Notes: generated by a model from the letters alone, not told the origin. A stretch of 64,000 nucleotides of DNA from Pyxicephalus adspersus (GCF_032062135.1 NC_092859.1:71694486-71758485); one strand, 5' to 3'. Positions 12,358 through 25,352 are shown, numbered from the stretch's first letter. Translations and numbers: made by a program.

Positions 12358-12567
12358 TTGGCCTGATTTATTAAAGAGGATGCATTGTCATCAGTAAAGC
12401 TGGGTAATCCAGCAAACCTGGAATGGATTTCTTCAAAGTCATTTGCTATTTGCTAGTAAATGTTTTGAATCCTGGACTAGATCCATTCCAGGTTTGCTAG
12501 ATCATCCAGCTTCACTGATGAAAGTGTATCCTCTCCAGCCTTGGAGAGCATTAAAAAATTAGGCCAA
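12358..12567. mobile_element. palindromic MITE, family A copy 1
   Basis: A near-complete foldback: it starts TTGGCCTGATTTATTAAAG and ends in its complement TTAGGCCAA. 'AGCTGGGTAATCCAGCAAAC' pairs with 'GTTTGCTAGATCATCCAGCT' across the centre. Family members recur at 31.12, 47.06 and 63.21 kb. Probably a non-autonomous DNA transposon. The exact target duplication is ambiguous (AAT on both sides is possible). Confidence 0.75.
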
Positions 12568-13863
12568 ATGACAAAAAAATTTTAGTTAGCTTTCTGGAAA
12601 TAGCACATGTTCTCTTTTATCAAAGTGTAAATCCCATGCTGGGAATGTTACATGTAATCATAATAAATCAATGAGGCTTTTTCCCATGTTATGCCATTTT
12701 ATGTAATGTTTTACTTTCGTCACAAATTGTTTTTGTACATACAAAAAAAAAGTTTCCCCTAAGGTGATCTATGGGTATTTAATCCTCTGTTAAACACCAC
12801 TTGCACTCTTGGTACTTCCTATTTTGTAGGCTTTTGCAATGTTTCAATATGCGGTAATGTCCATGGTTTTACAGCCATCTGTTATCATTATACCGTTTTA
12901 TGTTTATCTTTGGTTGTAACTTTGATGTGTATCTGATGTGACTGGCTGCTTTTTCCCCATAGTTCTGAACACCGACATTCTTTTTTACTGCTATAAGGAA
13001 TATCTAGAATAATACAGTTGTCATGCTGAAATAAATATACAGTATGTTTTTTTTTTCAACAGTATGAGCTAAATCACTTTATAATAGCTGCACAATGGAA
13101 AGGCAGACCATTGCCCGCCATAGAGTGCCGCAGCCTGTGTATCCAGTGGTCCATTCAACAGTGGCCATTGATAGAAACACTGGGCAGGGGGTAACTTTCT
13201 ATTATGCTACTAGAAGAATTAGAGAATAAATATGGTAGATTTAAATGGGCCATACACAGCCAGCCAACCAGCAACCTGCATGCTTGACAAAACAGGTTGG
13301 ATTTAGCTTGCATTACCCTCACACTTGACACAACATTACTACTTCTTAAAATATCATAGCCAGATAGGATTTGTAAATACAGGCAGCCTGTCTGATTATG
13401 ATGCTTGGTGAACACTTTGAAATTATTAAAACTGGAGTTCATACATTATTTCTGATTCATATTCCTCCAGTGGATAATAGGCTGATTTGCAGTTTATGGA
13501 ATTTAATGTTGGTGCTGAATTTCAATGGAAGAAATGCACATATTAAAACTGTCAATTATGTATCGTCTAGTAACTTACATATATCAGCTGGTCTATTCAT
13601 TTCATATTGAGAAGATATGAATTTTTCTTTCTTTCCTTATAACAATTCTACAGAAACTGACAATGTTAGAATTATATAGAATCAAAATTCTGGACAGTGA
13701 AGAAGAAGCAGCGCAGCTCATCTTTTTGTCACTCCTCTTGTGCTGCTTTTTTCCCCACACAAATTTAACTTTGGGTATTTTCACTGCTTACAAATAAAAG
13801 TGAATTTACTGATGCATTAGTAAATAAAGAAATGCATTAACTTGTGTTTTTTCATCCACCTAG
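12568..13863. other. non-coding sequence
   Basis: Anonymous sequence. The - strand 95-codon frame at 13155-13442 has no matching splice sites and is not called. The stretch near 13240-13270 ('gggccatacacagccag') resembles ends of frog MITEs, without definable borders. Confidence 0.4.
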
Positions 13864-14176
13864 AGTTCAGTTCCACTCAGGTCACAGAATCCTGTTTATA
13901 GGCAATCGGGGTTTACTTCTGAACTGTCATGATGCATTAGCCAATATTTTATTACTACGCACTCTACTATACCAAGGCTATATCTGTCCTACTAATGATT
14001 TGTATTTGTGCAAGCAGCGCAATCCAAGTCCAAACACATTTTATTTGATCACCTCTAGCCCTGTGTTTCCCATAGAGATCATTTATCTCCGTGCTGTACA
14101 CAAATGTCAGAACTCACCGATGCCTTGGTGGGTGTTCATTTCCACCAAAAAGCAGCAGTTTGATTTCCTATTTAAG
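13864..14176 (+). CDS. weak candidate internal exon (313 nt)
   Basis: The sequence runs from a pyrimidine-rich acceptor (tgttttttcatccacctag|) to a good donor (TTTAAG|GTAAGATAA) and is open throughout in one frame of 104 codons. It enters after two bases of a codon and leaves at phase 0. The peptide is hydrophobic, with a stretch around FIGNRGLLLNCHDALANILL and an ending near MPWWVFISTKKQQFDFLFK. I do not recognise it. A frame of this length is expected a few times by chance in a window this size, so only the splice borders support it. Its exit phase does not fit the 23.89-kb exon directly. Confidence 0.2.
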
Positions 14177-15714
14177 GTAAGATAACCAGAGTCATGCAAT
14201 CATTCCTGGAAGACAGTAGACTGAGCCTAGAATGAGGTGCCCTTTAGCCTTTTACCTTGTCCTCATATCAGCATGCCTATTGCCATGCAATATACTGTAT
14301 CTGACTGGCTGCTTGTGTTGCTTACTCCCTCCTTCCCTATAAGTTTTGATGTACTGTATTGTACTGTAACTACAAGGCTGATTCTATGTTAAGTTTAGGT
14401 ACTTACACAGATTACTCTTTAACAATAAAATATTTATTGATGTATTAATGAGTAAGGAACTGCTTTTATGTCTGACAAAGTTCTTGGGTTTTTAAATGTC
14501 GTTAATGCTGTAGAGAAGCAAAAACTTTTACCTCTAATTTTTGTCTTTTCCAAATGCAGTAAAACATAAATTACTGTTATTTATTTTTGTGTGTGTCATG
14601 ATTTATTTTTTAACACACTTCATATGGCACAGAATGCATGGATGGCTTTTGACTTACTGAACAAAATGGCGCTCATATAATAACATTTGAGTGTAGACCT
14701 GTCCTGGACTATTGTGATGATATTCGTTCCAAGAAACAGGTTCATAAAATACAATAAAACTAAAGTTGAAAAAAAATAAGAGTAAATATCATGCACTTAT
14801 GTGTATATAACAAGCACTTTTCAAGTGACTCTTAGGAGTTAGAATTTTACCCCGTAGAATAAAGTTTTTATATATTTCACCAAGCCAGTGTGCTCTGCAT
14901 GGGCTGAAATGAAATGGGTTTGATGATGATGGGCATCATTTGAGAGTGGTGAGTGAGGAATTGCTTTTTTTCTTGTTTTTACTTTTTTATTTTAATATGT
15001 ACTGGGCAGGATTTTATCTACAAAAAGAAGTTGCCCTTCAAATATCTGAAAGCAATGAAACTGAAAGCAATTGCCCATAAAGCACTAGATTGAAGGGCTT
15101 GTTTCCACCATATTGTACTCCACCCCATAACACATACCATGGAAAGCCACTTCAAAACAAACAAACATTTTGTTCTTGCTACATGTCTTTGCAGCTTTAC
15201 ACAGCACACATCATGTCATTGCATTACAATGTGTGTCTTGATGTGCAATTCCAAATCAAGGCACTGCAAAAAAACATGTGTATGGTGTAATGCCAAGCAT
15301 TGCAGTAAGGTATTGACTAAAAAATATATTAGTACAGAAAAAAACACTTTTTTGTGGGCTATCTAGTTTTAGTACATAATGATGGAGGGCACAGAGTACT
15401 CCTCAAAGACCATGAGGTTTTTTACAAAGACCATGAGAGACTTTTTTATTTCTTCATATTGTATTACAAAATAAAAAAGTAAACTTCATTTACCCTCACC
15501 AAATGTTTTCTAATATTCTGTTCATTTTATGAACTATTAAATCTTGAAAAAAGATGAAAATGTACCTAGTTTATGGCAAACTTCACAGTTTTTTTGGCTT
15601 ATTCAACCATTTTTGGAAGAGCTTGTTTCACTAAAGAAAAAATAAAAGTAAATCTTGTAAGTAAAGGATTTTTGTGAGATATGAAGAGTTAGTGACTTTT
15701 TTGGCAGGTGCCTC
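14177..15714. other. non-coding sequence
   Basis: No gene. Around 15050-15310 there is a run of 'cattgcattacaatgtgtg'-type sequence resembling diffuse frog repeats also hinted at in 29.16-29.42 and 59.0-59.23 kb. Borders and class cannot be fixed. Confidence 0.35.
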
Positions 15715-15835
15715 TTGTATGGTAGGGAGATTAGATTATAAACTCATCTCTAGACAGGATATGAAAGGAATGTCATATGTACTGTGTAAAGAGTGGAGGA
15801 ATTTGACAGCACCATATAAATGAGTTAAATAATCT
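15715..15835 (+). repeat. SINE 3'-tail fragment
   Basis: Contains 'ggtagggagattagattata', then 'ggatatgaaaggaatgtcatatgtactgtg' in diverged form, then 'gcaccatataaatga'. This matches the order of motifs in the tail of the V-SINE-like copy at 60.6 kb (gggacattagattgtgaa, gtgacatgactatggac, ggcgctatataaat). The 5' tRNA-like part is missing. Confidence 0.45.
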
Positions 15836-17013
15836 GTTTTAGTTTCTAGCAAATTTAGTGGCCGGTACCGGCTGTTATGTGATGCAAAGGAATCAGGAGA
15901 TTGACAAATCTATGTTATTGAATGTTCCTTTGGGATAGTGCTGGAATTGCCCTATTATTCTGACACCAATTATATCTTCTTGAGTATGACAACCATACCA
16001 GACCTAAACATTGTAGACCAAACAATACATTTCTATGAGCATAATCATAAAGCTTTTGACCTAATGCCAATATTAAGTATAGTGCCAGTTTGTTGATGAG
16101 TATTGCCCATGTATGTTCACAGTATAACCTACATGCTGTACATTTTTCCCAAATGTGGCAGATTTATTTAGAAATGTGTCTTGTGTTGCTAACGAAAAAT
16201 GTGTGAAATGCAGATTTGTAGAACTGGTATGAGATTGCCTGATAAGTATATCTGTTGCTTAACTACTTGTCGCACAATTGTACTTGTTCTATTCATGCTT
16301 GTAGTATGACCTTCCCCTTCCAAAAACTGATACACCAACCGACATAATTCTGAACTTTGAGCACAAAAAACCATGAATGTTTTTTCTATTGGCATAGGAT
16401 TTGAATATTCGCCATGTGCAAGAAAGACCTAAAAACTTAGATAATATACAAAAGTGTAGAAGGGACTTTCCCATGTAGAAGGGGCATTCCCATCCACTAT
16501 GGATAACTACAGAAGGGGGGCAGATACAAGACCAATCACTTTGTACTATGAGAGGGAGCAGTAGTGACTGATCTTTGTTACAGGAAGCTCTGGATAAGAG
16601 GCAAAATTTCACCCTTTATTACTGCACAGATGTGAAGAAATACACAAAGCACCAAAATATGAAAACCCATGCCTCTTATATTTAGACAATACTTGCATGT
16701 TCCCCAAGTTCAGCTTTTATAGGAATCAGCAAAAATATTCCTTTAGAACTGTAAAATGAGCAATATAATATGTGCCCTGCCAATGCTGCTTTTGAAGAGG
16801 GCAGTTGTTTGGCTGTCCACTGTCCAGACTTCTAATCTGAGTCTCTAAGAGTTCTGACTCAACTCATAGGGTGAATGATTGTTCAAGGTTAGTGAATTGA
16901 ATAAATGCATTACAACAAGACAGAATGTTAGCCAGTAAACTAGCTTTTTGTTGTCTATAAGGTGAAAACCAATCTGAAAAAAATAAATACAACTCTATCC
17001 AAAAAGTTTTGAC
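15836..17013. other. non-coding sequence
   Basis: No gene supported. A perfect palindrome CCGGTACCGG sits near 15861-15870. The 107-codon - strand frame at 16289-16612 has no splice support. Confidence 0.4.
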
Positions 17014-17016
17014 TTA

Positions 17017-17329
17017 GGCTGGGTCTACACGGACGCTTCTCTTTAAAACGATGGAAAATATCTTTGCCATTTTTTCCCGTGTTTTCCCACGTTTTTAACG
17101 CGTTTACGTTTCAGGTGCTTATAAACGCAGGAAAACACCCCATTGAAAAAAATGGAAGCATTTACGTTTTTCCCGCAATTTTGGGTGTTTTCCAGCGTTA
17201 ACCCTGCGTTTTAATTTTTCTACACCAATCCTGGTGTGGAATAGCCCATTGGAATGCATGGGAATTTCAAACATGGGCTTTTAAAGCCTCAGGTTAAACA
17301 CTGGGGAAAAAGTCCCTGTAGACTAAGCC
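17017..17329. mobile_element. PIF/Harbinger-like MITE (313 bp)
   Basis: The ends are inverted repeats: GGCTGGGTCTACACGGAC at the left and the complement of GGCTTAGTCTACAGGGAC at the right. Flanking triplets are TTA (17014-17016) and TTG (17330-17332), consistent with a decayed 3-bp TWA-type duplication as made by PIF/Harbinger elements. The interior is self-complementary, with repeated 'cgtttt' and 'aacgcg' motifs and a CpG content above the surroundings. No coding capacity. The superfamily call rests on termini and triplet only. Confidence 0.65.
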
Positions 17330-19423
17330 TTGGAGTTTCATGTTAAAGCATGTTTTGCCATGTACATGGCAAAAAAGGTTCACTTTGCTGCTAAGCACCT
17401 CCTAATATAGCAAAAATAGCTTTAGTCCTGGACTTAAAGATATCCCAGGGAACGTCCTTTTCAAGAGTGTATTCTTTTTGACCTCCTTAACTTTTTGTCA
17501 TACCACCTATTTTTTTTTTTTTGGGGGGGGGGCAATAGCATTAAACTAATTGTCAACAAGTAGCATATTATGTGACAAAAGCAGAAATAACAATTGTAGT
17601 ATGGACACAACTATATGGAAGTGAGTTGCCACTTTAATTTGACCTTGTTCTATTTTATTACTCAAACTCAAATAGACTGGCAGTACCTTTCTGCCCTGAC
17701 TGTCTGGTATCACAAGTTAAAAAAGGTGGCATCACCTGACTTCTTGACATTTCTGGGAAGTGCCTTTTACCATTAACCTCTTCACATTCTTTGTTCTGAA
17801 AACAGGACATGTTGTGACTCATATGGAAATCTATTCTTCTGAATACATGTATTACAAATAAACAAAAAAATCTGAACCTAAAGGGGTTTTACAATTTAAA
17901 AGATGATAAAAGAAAACCCCGAAACCAGATACCTAATGATAATGTTAATTTACATTGATTCAACTATTTTTCTGCATTTTTATGTAAAGGCATTAATGAA
18001 TAATCTTAGTATTTCATTGGACTTGTAGACAGGTAAATTTACCACTATAACAGTGAGTATGGCCTTGACCTATAATACTAAGTTATTTTGAAAAGTAAAT
18101 TATAAGGAGGTATTTCAATGGATTAAGGAAAGGGAGAGAAACATAGAAGAGAAGGGCAATTAGAGGAGAGTAGAGGACTCCTGGAAAAAAATACATACAA
18201 GAATTATACCATTGCTTTAATTATTTACATGTTGGAGAGCTGTGCTATAAAAACCCTTCATAATCATGAATGTTGATGTCCAAAGCTAATTACTAAGCCA
18301 AAAAAGTACAACTGAAGTTTCACACTGGTCATTTGTGATTAATTTATTATTGTAAATGCTTTAAAATACATTTTTTTATCTATGGAAAATGCTTTTCTAT
18401 GCTCACACGGCCATGCTCCGTGCTGGTATAGCTGAGTAATAAACTACACCCCTAATACAATTGGACAAGTGTATTTAGTTTTCAATATAAGATAGGAGAA
18501 GAGGATTTCTTTTTAGAGGGTTGGTCTAACTTGAATGCATTTTGGACTGCACCACGTACATCAGCTGAAACAGGACATAAAGCAACATGCTGGTTTTTAG
18601 TAAAATGTCTATCTCACTACATTTACAACTTTTTATATTTATAGGACTTCAGTTGAGCTTTAAGCTCGGTGATAAATCACAGTGCCCTTACCTCATATTC
18701 ACTGTTCATCCCAAGTAAATGGAAAGTTGACAATGTTTAACTTGTCTTGCTTCCTCTCTGTATAGCAAGTCATAATAGACAGATCATACGCATACTGGCA
18801 TTTATAGAGGGTTACAATTTTTAAACTGTCACAGATTAGATTGCAGGTGGGCTATGCATTTGAAGGTGATAAATTACTAGTGTGTGAGCCTTTTACAGCA
18901 TTTAGCATATCAGATAATCCCATCTTCATGATTTATCCCTCAATATGTTGCATTCACAGGACCTTATTTACTACAGTGTTAGTTAGGTAAGGTGAATGGA
19001 AGTAAATCTTAAACTATCGCCTCTTAATATCCAGTGCCTCTTGATAGGATGTTAATTGTGAATGCCTATTCAGCTCAGTTCATCTAAAATCAAACGCATG
19101 AGGAACTAATAGTTCAATTTTCAGCTTAAACTATTGAGCTCTCTAAGCAACTCGCTTATTAAAATAAAGCATATCAGGTTAACTTTACAAAATGTGAAAA
19201 CTAGCCCAGAGTTGAAATATCTGTCTGCATATTAAAATACAAAGCATCCAATAGTAAAAAAAGTAATTTTTTTCATGACTAAAACAAAAAACATATAAAG
19301 GTATTTTTATCTCTCAGCATAATAAGAAAATAAGTATAAACTTCTGTACATTAAAAAAAAAAAAATCATACTATTGTAACTTAAAGAGTGTGTTGGAGTA
19401 GACATTTTTCATATTTTATTCCT
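17330..19423. other. non-coding sequence with T/G homopolymer
   Basis: A T-run followed directly by a G-run lies at about 17510-17532. The rest is anonymous AT-rich sequence without a supportable exon. Confidence 0.45.
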
Positions 19424-19690
19424 AAGGGCATGTTCAGGCCTGCATTGGGATTTTACGTGGCTTCCGGCAGCTGGCATGTTGCCAGCCACTCAATAACTTA
19501 TACCACAGTGCTGTTTTTTAAAATTCAGCATCTGCACATTAATTCTGGTGGCAATGAGCAGTACCAAAACCACTCACCATTCTTTGTGAGGAGAACTTCC
19601 CCATGGAGAATCTCCCCAGGGGCAGCAAATTAGCTGGCATGTGGAAGTAGTAAATGCAGCACAAGTTCATGGCCAGTGTGAACATAGCAT
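19424..19690. mobile_element. MITE-like element with GGGCATGTTCA termini
   Basis: The left end 'aagggcatgttcaggcctg' is approximately complementary to the right end 'ggccagtgtgaacatagcat'. The interior holds several 'gctggcatgt' and 'ggcaatgag' inverted pieces. A fragment of similar sequence occurs at about 35187 ('gggcatgttcacccc'). No target duplication is clear. The 81-codon frame inside is not a gene. Confidence 0.5.
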
Positions 19691-20856
19691 GGTGGCTAGT
19701 GAATTAGCCTTCATGAAATAACATATCCTTAAAGTAGAATATACTGTTTACTTATAGTAATAAAAAGCAGGCTTTATGGCTCTGTAATTTTTATTATACC
19801 TATCAAAAACCGGATGTAAGAAAATCAATATAAAAGGTTGTTAATCCAACTTTTCTCTTTTTATACTGTTCTATTTTTAAAAAAGACACATCATTCCTTT
19901 TTCCCCTAGTATTTCCAAGGCTATAATCGCTCACGCAGTCTTTCATTATGATTCCCTCTCTGATTTGTGGCTGCTACAGGAGCATCTTAATACTACTACG
20001 TCTTCTCAGCATGCCTTGATAAAAAGCAGGCTGGTGCTATATTTCCCAATGTCAATGTTTGTGTTTAGCCAGAGTCCTGCACTGGGCAGAACAGAGGTTC
20101 AGTGTTCTACCTGGACTGGAGGTAATAAAGGTGACTTCCTTAGAAAGGCTGCATGCAGACGCTCTGCGCTGCCTGTGCCTGCTTATCCGTACCAGCTAAC
20201 CCCTAAGGCTTTCAAGCATCCAAGTCTTAGATTTAAAAAGTACTGGCATATGGCACTGCCCAGATGCTGCTTCTGTATGAAGTACAAACACTTTCGCACA
20301 AATGCTGTGGCTCCCTAGTGCCCAACGTAGTTGTAACAATTCACTTGGCAGGTGAGGTGATTTAAAGAACAAACTGTGGCACCTTGTAAAGTTACGTAAT
20401 TCTTCTTTTTATTAGTATCTGGAAGAAAGCAAGATGTTTCCTAATGCAAGTGAAGAGAAGACATGATTATTAAGATAATATTTACTTTATGGGTGTTGTT
20501 AGTAACATAGGTGACTATACTATGTTCTGGAGCATGTTGTTGCTGGGCAACCATATCTCTATGCCTTGGCAGAGTTAAGAAGATTTAGGGTTTTTTTTCT
20601 ACCTTACACAGTGTAAGACTGTCAAGCTTGCGAATGTAGCAAAATATTATCTGTTTTTTATTCATTGTGAAATTTGTAATTAGGTCTAGAAAGATTTTGC
20701 TATTTAGGACCCTATGTGATCTCCTATAACAAATAATATCATACAAAGGCATCCATGCATAACTGAAAATTAAACCTTGAGGTGTGTAGTGCTCACGTCT
20801 CAACTGTTAATAGTCTATTTTTTATCCAGAATTTTTTTTTTTCTGGTACCTGCCAG
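19691..20856. other. non-coding or weakly coding sequence
   Basis: A 117-codon + strand frame (19965-20318) lies after a reasonable acceptor-like tract (ctttttcccctag at about 19909). Its sequence (Cys/Arg/Pro-rich end) is not recognisable and there is no donor that keeps the frame, so it is not called. Short low-complexity T-runs occur near 20590 and 20830. Confidence 0.35.
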
Positions 20857-21041
20857 GTTTGTATTTTGTGCAATCTAGTAACCCTGAAATGCATCCCTTG
20901 GTAATTCTGGAATGCCCCCCCATGGTGCTTTCTAGAAAGATTTTTCTTTCAGCCACCAATCAAAATGAATCTTGTCTTGGACATCTAAATGTGAGTGGTG
21001 ACGCAGAAAGTAGAAACAAAGAAAGGATATTACATAGCTAG
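20857..21041 (+). CDS. weak candidate terminal coding exon
   Basis: A long T-tract and TGCCAG acceptor precede a frame that stays open for about 60 codons (entering after one base of a codon) to a TAG at 21039-21041. It reads LYFVQSSNPEMHPLVI early and ends DAESRNKERILHS. The only support is the acceptor, the open frame and a plausible poly(A) signal about 1 kb downstream. An alternative reading uses an inner acceptor (tttttctttcag) and a GTGAGT donor at about 20990. Not recognised as a known family. Confidence 0.25.
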
Positions 21042-21164
21042 GGTTCAAGAAGAACATTTCTAATGACCCTTGGTATAAGTGGGTGACTTTAGGCCAACTA
21101 TATACAAGCAGATCTGTTTACAGTTTTGTGCTTTGATCTACGGATCTGAATAATTTCCCCATTT

Positions 21165-21420
21165 CTAAGGCCTGTCTCACAGCTTGGCTCTGCGCCTCTG
21201 TATGTGTACACAGTACTGCACTTCATAGTAACATTTGTAGCCATTTATTCAATGGCATCTCAGCATACTTACCTTGCCGGCCAACCTGTAGTTGTTCTGT
21301 AGTGGGAGTGTAAAGAAAAGTAGGAGAATGCACTTCTTTTTGCGCACTGCCATATGGTTTGCAGCTCATTTAAATGTGCAATTATGGTTGTATAAACGTG
21401 AACCCAGTCTAATCAATAAG
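21165..21420. repeat. possible MITE
   Basis: The left end 'ggcctgtctcacagcttg' and the complement of the right end, 'gactgggttcacgttta', are similar, and the centre holds a 'ccatttattcaatggc' hairpin as in other frog MITEs. Weak terminal matches and no target duplication. The microexon-like segment at 21273-21296 lies inside. Confidence 0.3.
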
Positions 21421-21996
21421 TTGTAAGTCTTCCAATCATCTATTTTGAATAGAAAGAAGTCGGAATGGTTATCAGATCTGCTTGATTGCTCACATACATG
21501 ACATGGCTTGTGTACTGTCAGTCGACAGCCACACCTATTCACATCTGATCAGAAACCCAAATCGGTCACTTTGGATGGCTGCTAATTTCTCTTATCTATT
21601 ATCTATTATTTATACAAAAATCGTAAAAAAAAATAACAATTGATGCCTAAGTTAATTTTACTCACTTTCTGTTTGTGCAAAATCATAACAGACAAAAAAG
21701 TGCTTCCAGATGGATGGGGAGGAAAGCCTGGGATTGGAGGGCTTTCTTTGAGTAAACTCTGAATTTAGTGCTTAGCTTTATTTACTGTGCAGCATTAGTT
21801 ACTCAAAAAATACTTTTACTTGTTGCTTGATATTGTGCTTTAATATTAGTATCCATGCAGTAAATAATATTGTATTTATCTAATTCTGTATTCTATGTAA
21901 ATATTTCATTGTGTCCTGACGGATTCTAGGCTGCTGGCTTTAGCCATTTGTAAAACTCTGAAGCTATATCACCCTTATACAGCATTTATAGTTATA

Positions 21997-22002
21997 AATA
22001 AA
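21997..22002 (+). terminator. candidate polyadenylation signal AATAAA
   Basis: AATAAA followed within 10-25 bases by the U/G-rich stretch 'cttgtttgaacttttagttg'. The preceding about 250 bases (tgtatttatctaattctgtat and similar) look like a vertebrate 3' UTR end. It could terminate a + strand transcript whose last coding exon is the 20.86-kb candidate. Confidence 0.4.
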
Positions 22003-22207
22003 CTTGTTTGAACTTTTAGTTGTCTGTTGATTCAAAAGAAAGCCAGCGGTGCTATAAAAAGTCACTACAGGGTTGTCCTTTCTAAGGAAATAGTTTCCTC
22101 TAGGTCCTATAAATGGCAACCAAGTCAAGGAGGTACAGCATTCAGTAATAAAAATCAGAAGTAGAAAATTATTTATTTCACCTTTTACTAAACACAGTTT
22201 GGAATTT

Positions 22208-22209
<2 letters not shown>

Positions 22210-22259
<50 letters not shown>
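22210..22259. repeat. (AT)n microsatellite, ~50 bp
   Basis: Uninterrupted AT dinucleotide run, the longest in the window. Confidence 0.95.
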
Positions 22260-22261
<2 letters not shown>

Positions 22262-23886
22262 ATGATTGCTGGGAAAACAGTCATGCACATCCACTATTGA
22301 GCGTATGTCAGTTCACTCTGTGTTAGTGTTGATGGTAAACTATTACCTATGCCATGGGTTAACAGAGATATGAGCATAACTGATCATGCTTTATTGATCT
22401 CTTGCAATGCCCATGAAAGGGTCCAACAAACCTCCAGTGATTCAGAACCAGAACCCCACAGCAGAAGTAGCTAAATTAGAAGCCTTTAGCCCCTACTCAG
22501 AAGGGGTATTTTGGACTGACCATGTACAGAATCAGCTTTTTTTCTATGCCTTTATGCTCACTCGCCATTATACTTTACAAGGAGGGAATATGAAGAGTTC
22601 AGTTGGACTCCAAAAAAAAAGTGCTGTGCTGTGAGGAATATACAAGCTGTCATTACCGTCATCCTTCCAAAAATATTTTTACCAATGGGAGCCTGCTTAT
22701 GGTTTTAGAATTTATGGTACCTGCAACTATTAAAAAATATGTTTTCATGATCAGCAAGTTTCATATTTACTACTTGAAATGTTTACTGCTTCTACTCAAA
22801 CATGCAAAAAACACTCAATATCTAAATATATATAGCATGATCTGATGGAGTGATTTATGGTATAAGCTTAATTTGTGTTTAGAAGCTCTATGTTATATAA
22901 TGTTTATTTTTAACATTTGTAAATTAATAAATTATGTCAATTTTTTTAAATGTGTATGTAATATTGTAGAGGTACCTAAAAAAACTCAGAAAGAAAAAAT
23001 TGTGTTTGGTACTTCCATTATAAAACGATCTTGGTTTTTACAGATGCCAATAAAATCCCCAGGGACTTAGAATAACCCCCTTGATTTGTCAACAATATTT
23101 CAGAGCCATCCTGCTTACTCACTCAGTACATCTTTCCTTCAATAATAACAAAACAGAAGTGTAATGTAAATCATACCAGATGTAATAAAAGTCATCCAAA
23201 AAAAAAGAAGCAGAACACCTTGATCTTGATGAATTCTGTAAAGCAAAAAAAAAAATGCTTTATACTAAACTTTCAGCTATATAATAAAGGATTTGTTCTG
23301 ATCCTGCCGTGAAGATGCCTAGCACAGTCTAGAGCTGTGGGGTGTCTTTCCTTATATTTATGTTGGTTGGCATGGCAACTAGGATAATTTAAACATTGAG
23401 CAATAGAAGAAAGCCGGCTAATTGGTCACTTTCACTTTATGTTTCTGGCAGAGGGTCCGTCCCTATCACCCTTTTCTTTCTCACCCACTCTCCTATTTAA
23501 AACCCTTTCATCTATTTCTGCACAGCAATGACAGTATTTTGCACATATAAATAATTAAAGATTTTAAAAAAAGTTCAGCTAGGTGCAGCTGGTTAAGGTA
23601 AAAGAAGTGTTAGCGTCAGATTCATGGTGACATTAAATGTATTTTTATCCATAAAATTGTCATTTTGTATGATTATGTAATTGAATGCATGTGTTGTTTT
23701 CACATATTTATGCATAGGAATTAAGCATTTCTTTATTTTTTCTTTGAACCATGGTGATAACATTGAGTTCATTCTTATTTTTGTCGGCAGCAGTGTATGA
23801 TTTAGGTTCACATATATAGTAATTGTTGTAGTGATTATCTGATCTGGTGCACCCCTGGGAAGGCAAAAACTGCATTTTCTTATCAG
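22260..23886. other. non-coding sequence
   Basis: No supported gene. Frames of 65-103 codons here are AT-rich chance frames. Runs of A near 22610, 23197 and 23246. Confidence 0.4.
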
Positions 23887-23993
23887 TTTACCATAAACTG
23901 GCAAATCCGATGGAAAGATCCATCATGAAAGTAGACGCGGCTGTACAACGGGAGAAGAGTCTTCTATTATGTCCCGGAGGACTAGCTGAGACG
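23887..23993 (+). CDS. candidate internal exon (107 nt)
   Basis: Acceptor tgcattttcttatcag| and donor GAGACG|GTAAGGGG bracket a frame with 35 complete codons after two leading bases. The peptide runs from YHKLANPMERSIMK through DAAVQREKSLLL to CPGGLAET. The codon mix (GCG, CGG, CCC) is unlike the AT-rich flanks, which favours real coding. It exits at phase 0, compatible with the acceptor at 25351-25352. I do not recognise the protein. Confidence 0.4.
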
Positions 23994-25352
23994 GTAAGGG
24001 GATCAAGTGAAAAAGCAGTCCATGCTGCAAGGTCATTGTGTCCATGTGTTTGTGAGGGCTGGATTCTGGCTCAAAGCAGGACTGGATCTTTTTATCAGAT
24101 GTAACTTACTAAAAGCCAGTTAATTGCGAACTGCTTAGGGAGTCCAGTTTTTTGGCCTTCCAGGTGGTGACGCGGGCCACGGAAATTGCCATTAGAACCA
24201 AATATTAGGCTTAAGACATCATAAAGAATCAAAATGGTTGGATAAAGATGACAGCTAGGCAACTCGTATTTTTTTAAAGACATCAAGATTAAGGTGATTC
24301 TAGCCCTATTGGTATCCTTGAAACAACAAATGATTTAAGTTTTGTTAATGTTAGGGCTATTCTCGCTCCTTTTACTCTTTTCTTCCCCTTTTCTATCTCA
24401 GAGTCCACTTCTCTGTCTTGCATCTTATTAACGTTCTCAATTTATTTTTTTCCTATGTTGTTTGCTTTTTTCAGAGATTGTTGTTTTTACATATCTATAT
24501 TTTGCTAAATCTTTGTGTATCAGTACTGCTTGGACCAGAGAAGGAGTGGGGTTATATTCATGGACGTGTGTCCTGAACTTTAAATCTTTGTTGATCTTTG
24601 TTCCAATTCCTCCATTCCTGCTCAAAGAATATTCTAAAAATGACACTTCCAGAAGAGCTGGGTACCTGGTCCACTTCTACACACTGTGGTTACTTACATT
24701 GACCTCTGTCAGAAGACAACACACATAAAAGTCATTGGGATGTTAAAAATTCTTCAGGCAGAAGTATCTCTTAAACTCAGCAGGGAAAAGCATCACAGGC
24801 AGGTACATTTTAAAGCATTCCATTCAATGCAACTTTTTGTATTGAAAAGAAATCTATTAAACATAAATAGGGTTTGACAAGGAGCAGGAGTGGCTACTTC
24901 TGTATGAATAGAGATCAAATGCCTTTATCTCAACAAGGTTTACAAATATCAGGTTTAATTGTCTAGGTGTGACAAATATTTTGATAATTTATATTTATTG
25001 ATGCAGAGGAGTTGAATGTCAATAAGGTTTGTGGTGCCAATACATGTTATGAATTACCATTTTAGAAGTATGTATAATGTACCATGGAGTTTACAAGGAA
25101 GTTAAAAAATAGACGTTGCTGATATCTGAAATTGCTAGCTGGTTGGGTATCATACTGATCCTCTGTCTTTGATGCTTTAAGATTTTTTAATTTTTTTATT
25201 TTGCCTGCTCAGCGCAAAGTGACATGTTCTGTTGTAAGAAGAATAACCTACCTGCTAATACTAAGGTGCTCCACAACCACTTTTTGTTTCTTTAAAGCCT
25301 TAGAAAATACCTGTTGCTTTCCTGTATAAAGTAGCATGTGGTCTTCCCCCAG

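Noticed and set aside
19965..20318. 117-codon + strand frame
   Set aside because: No donor maintains the frame and the protein has no recognisable domain; length is within chance expectation.
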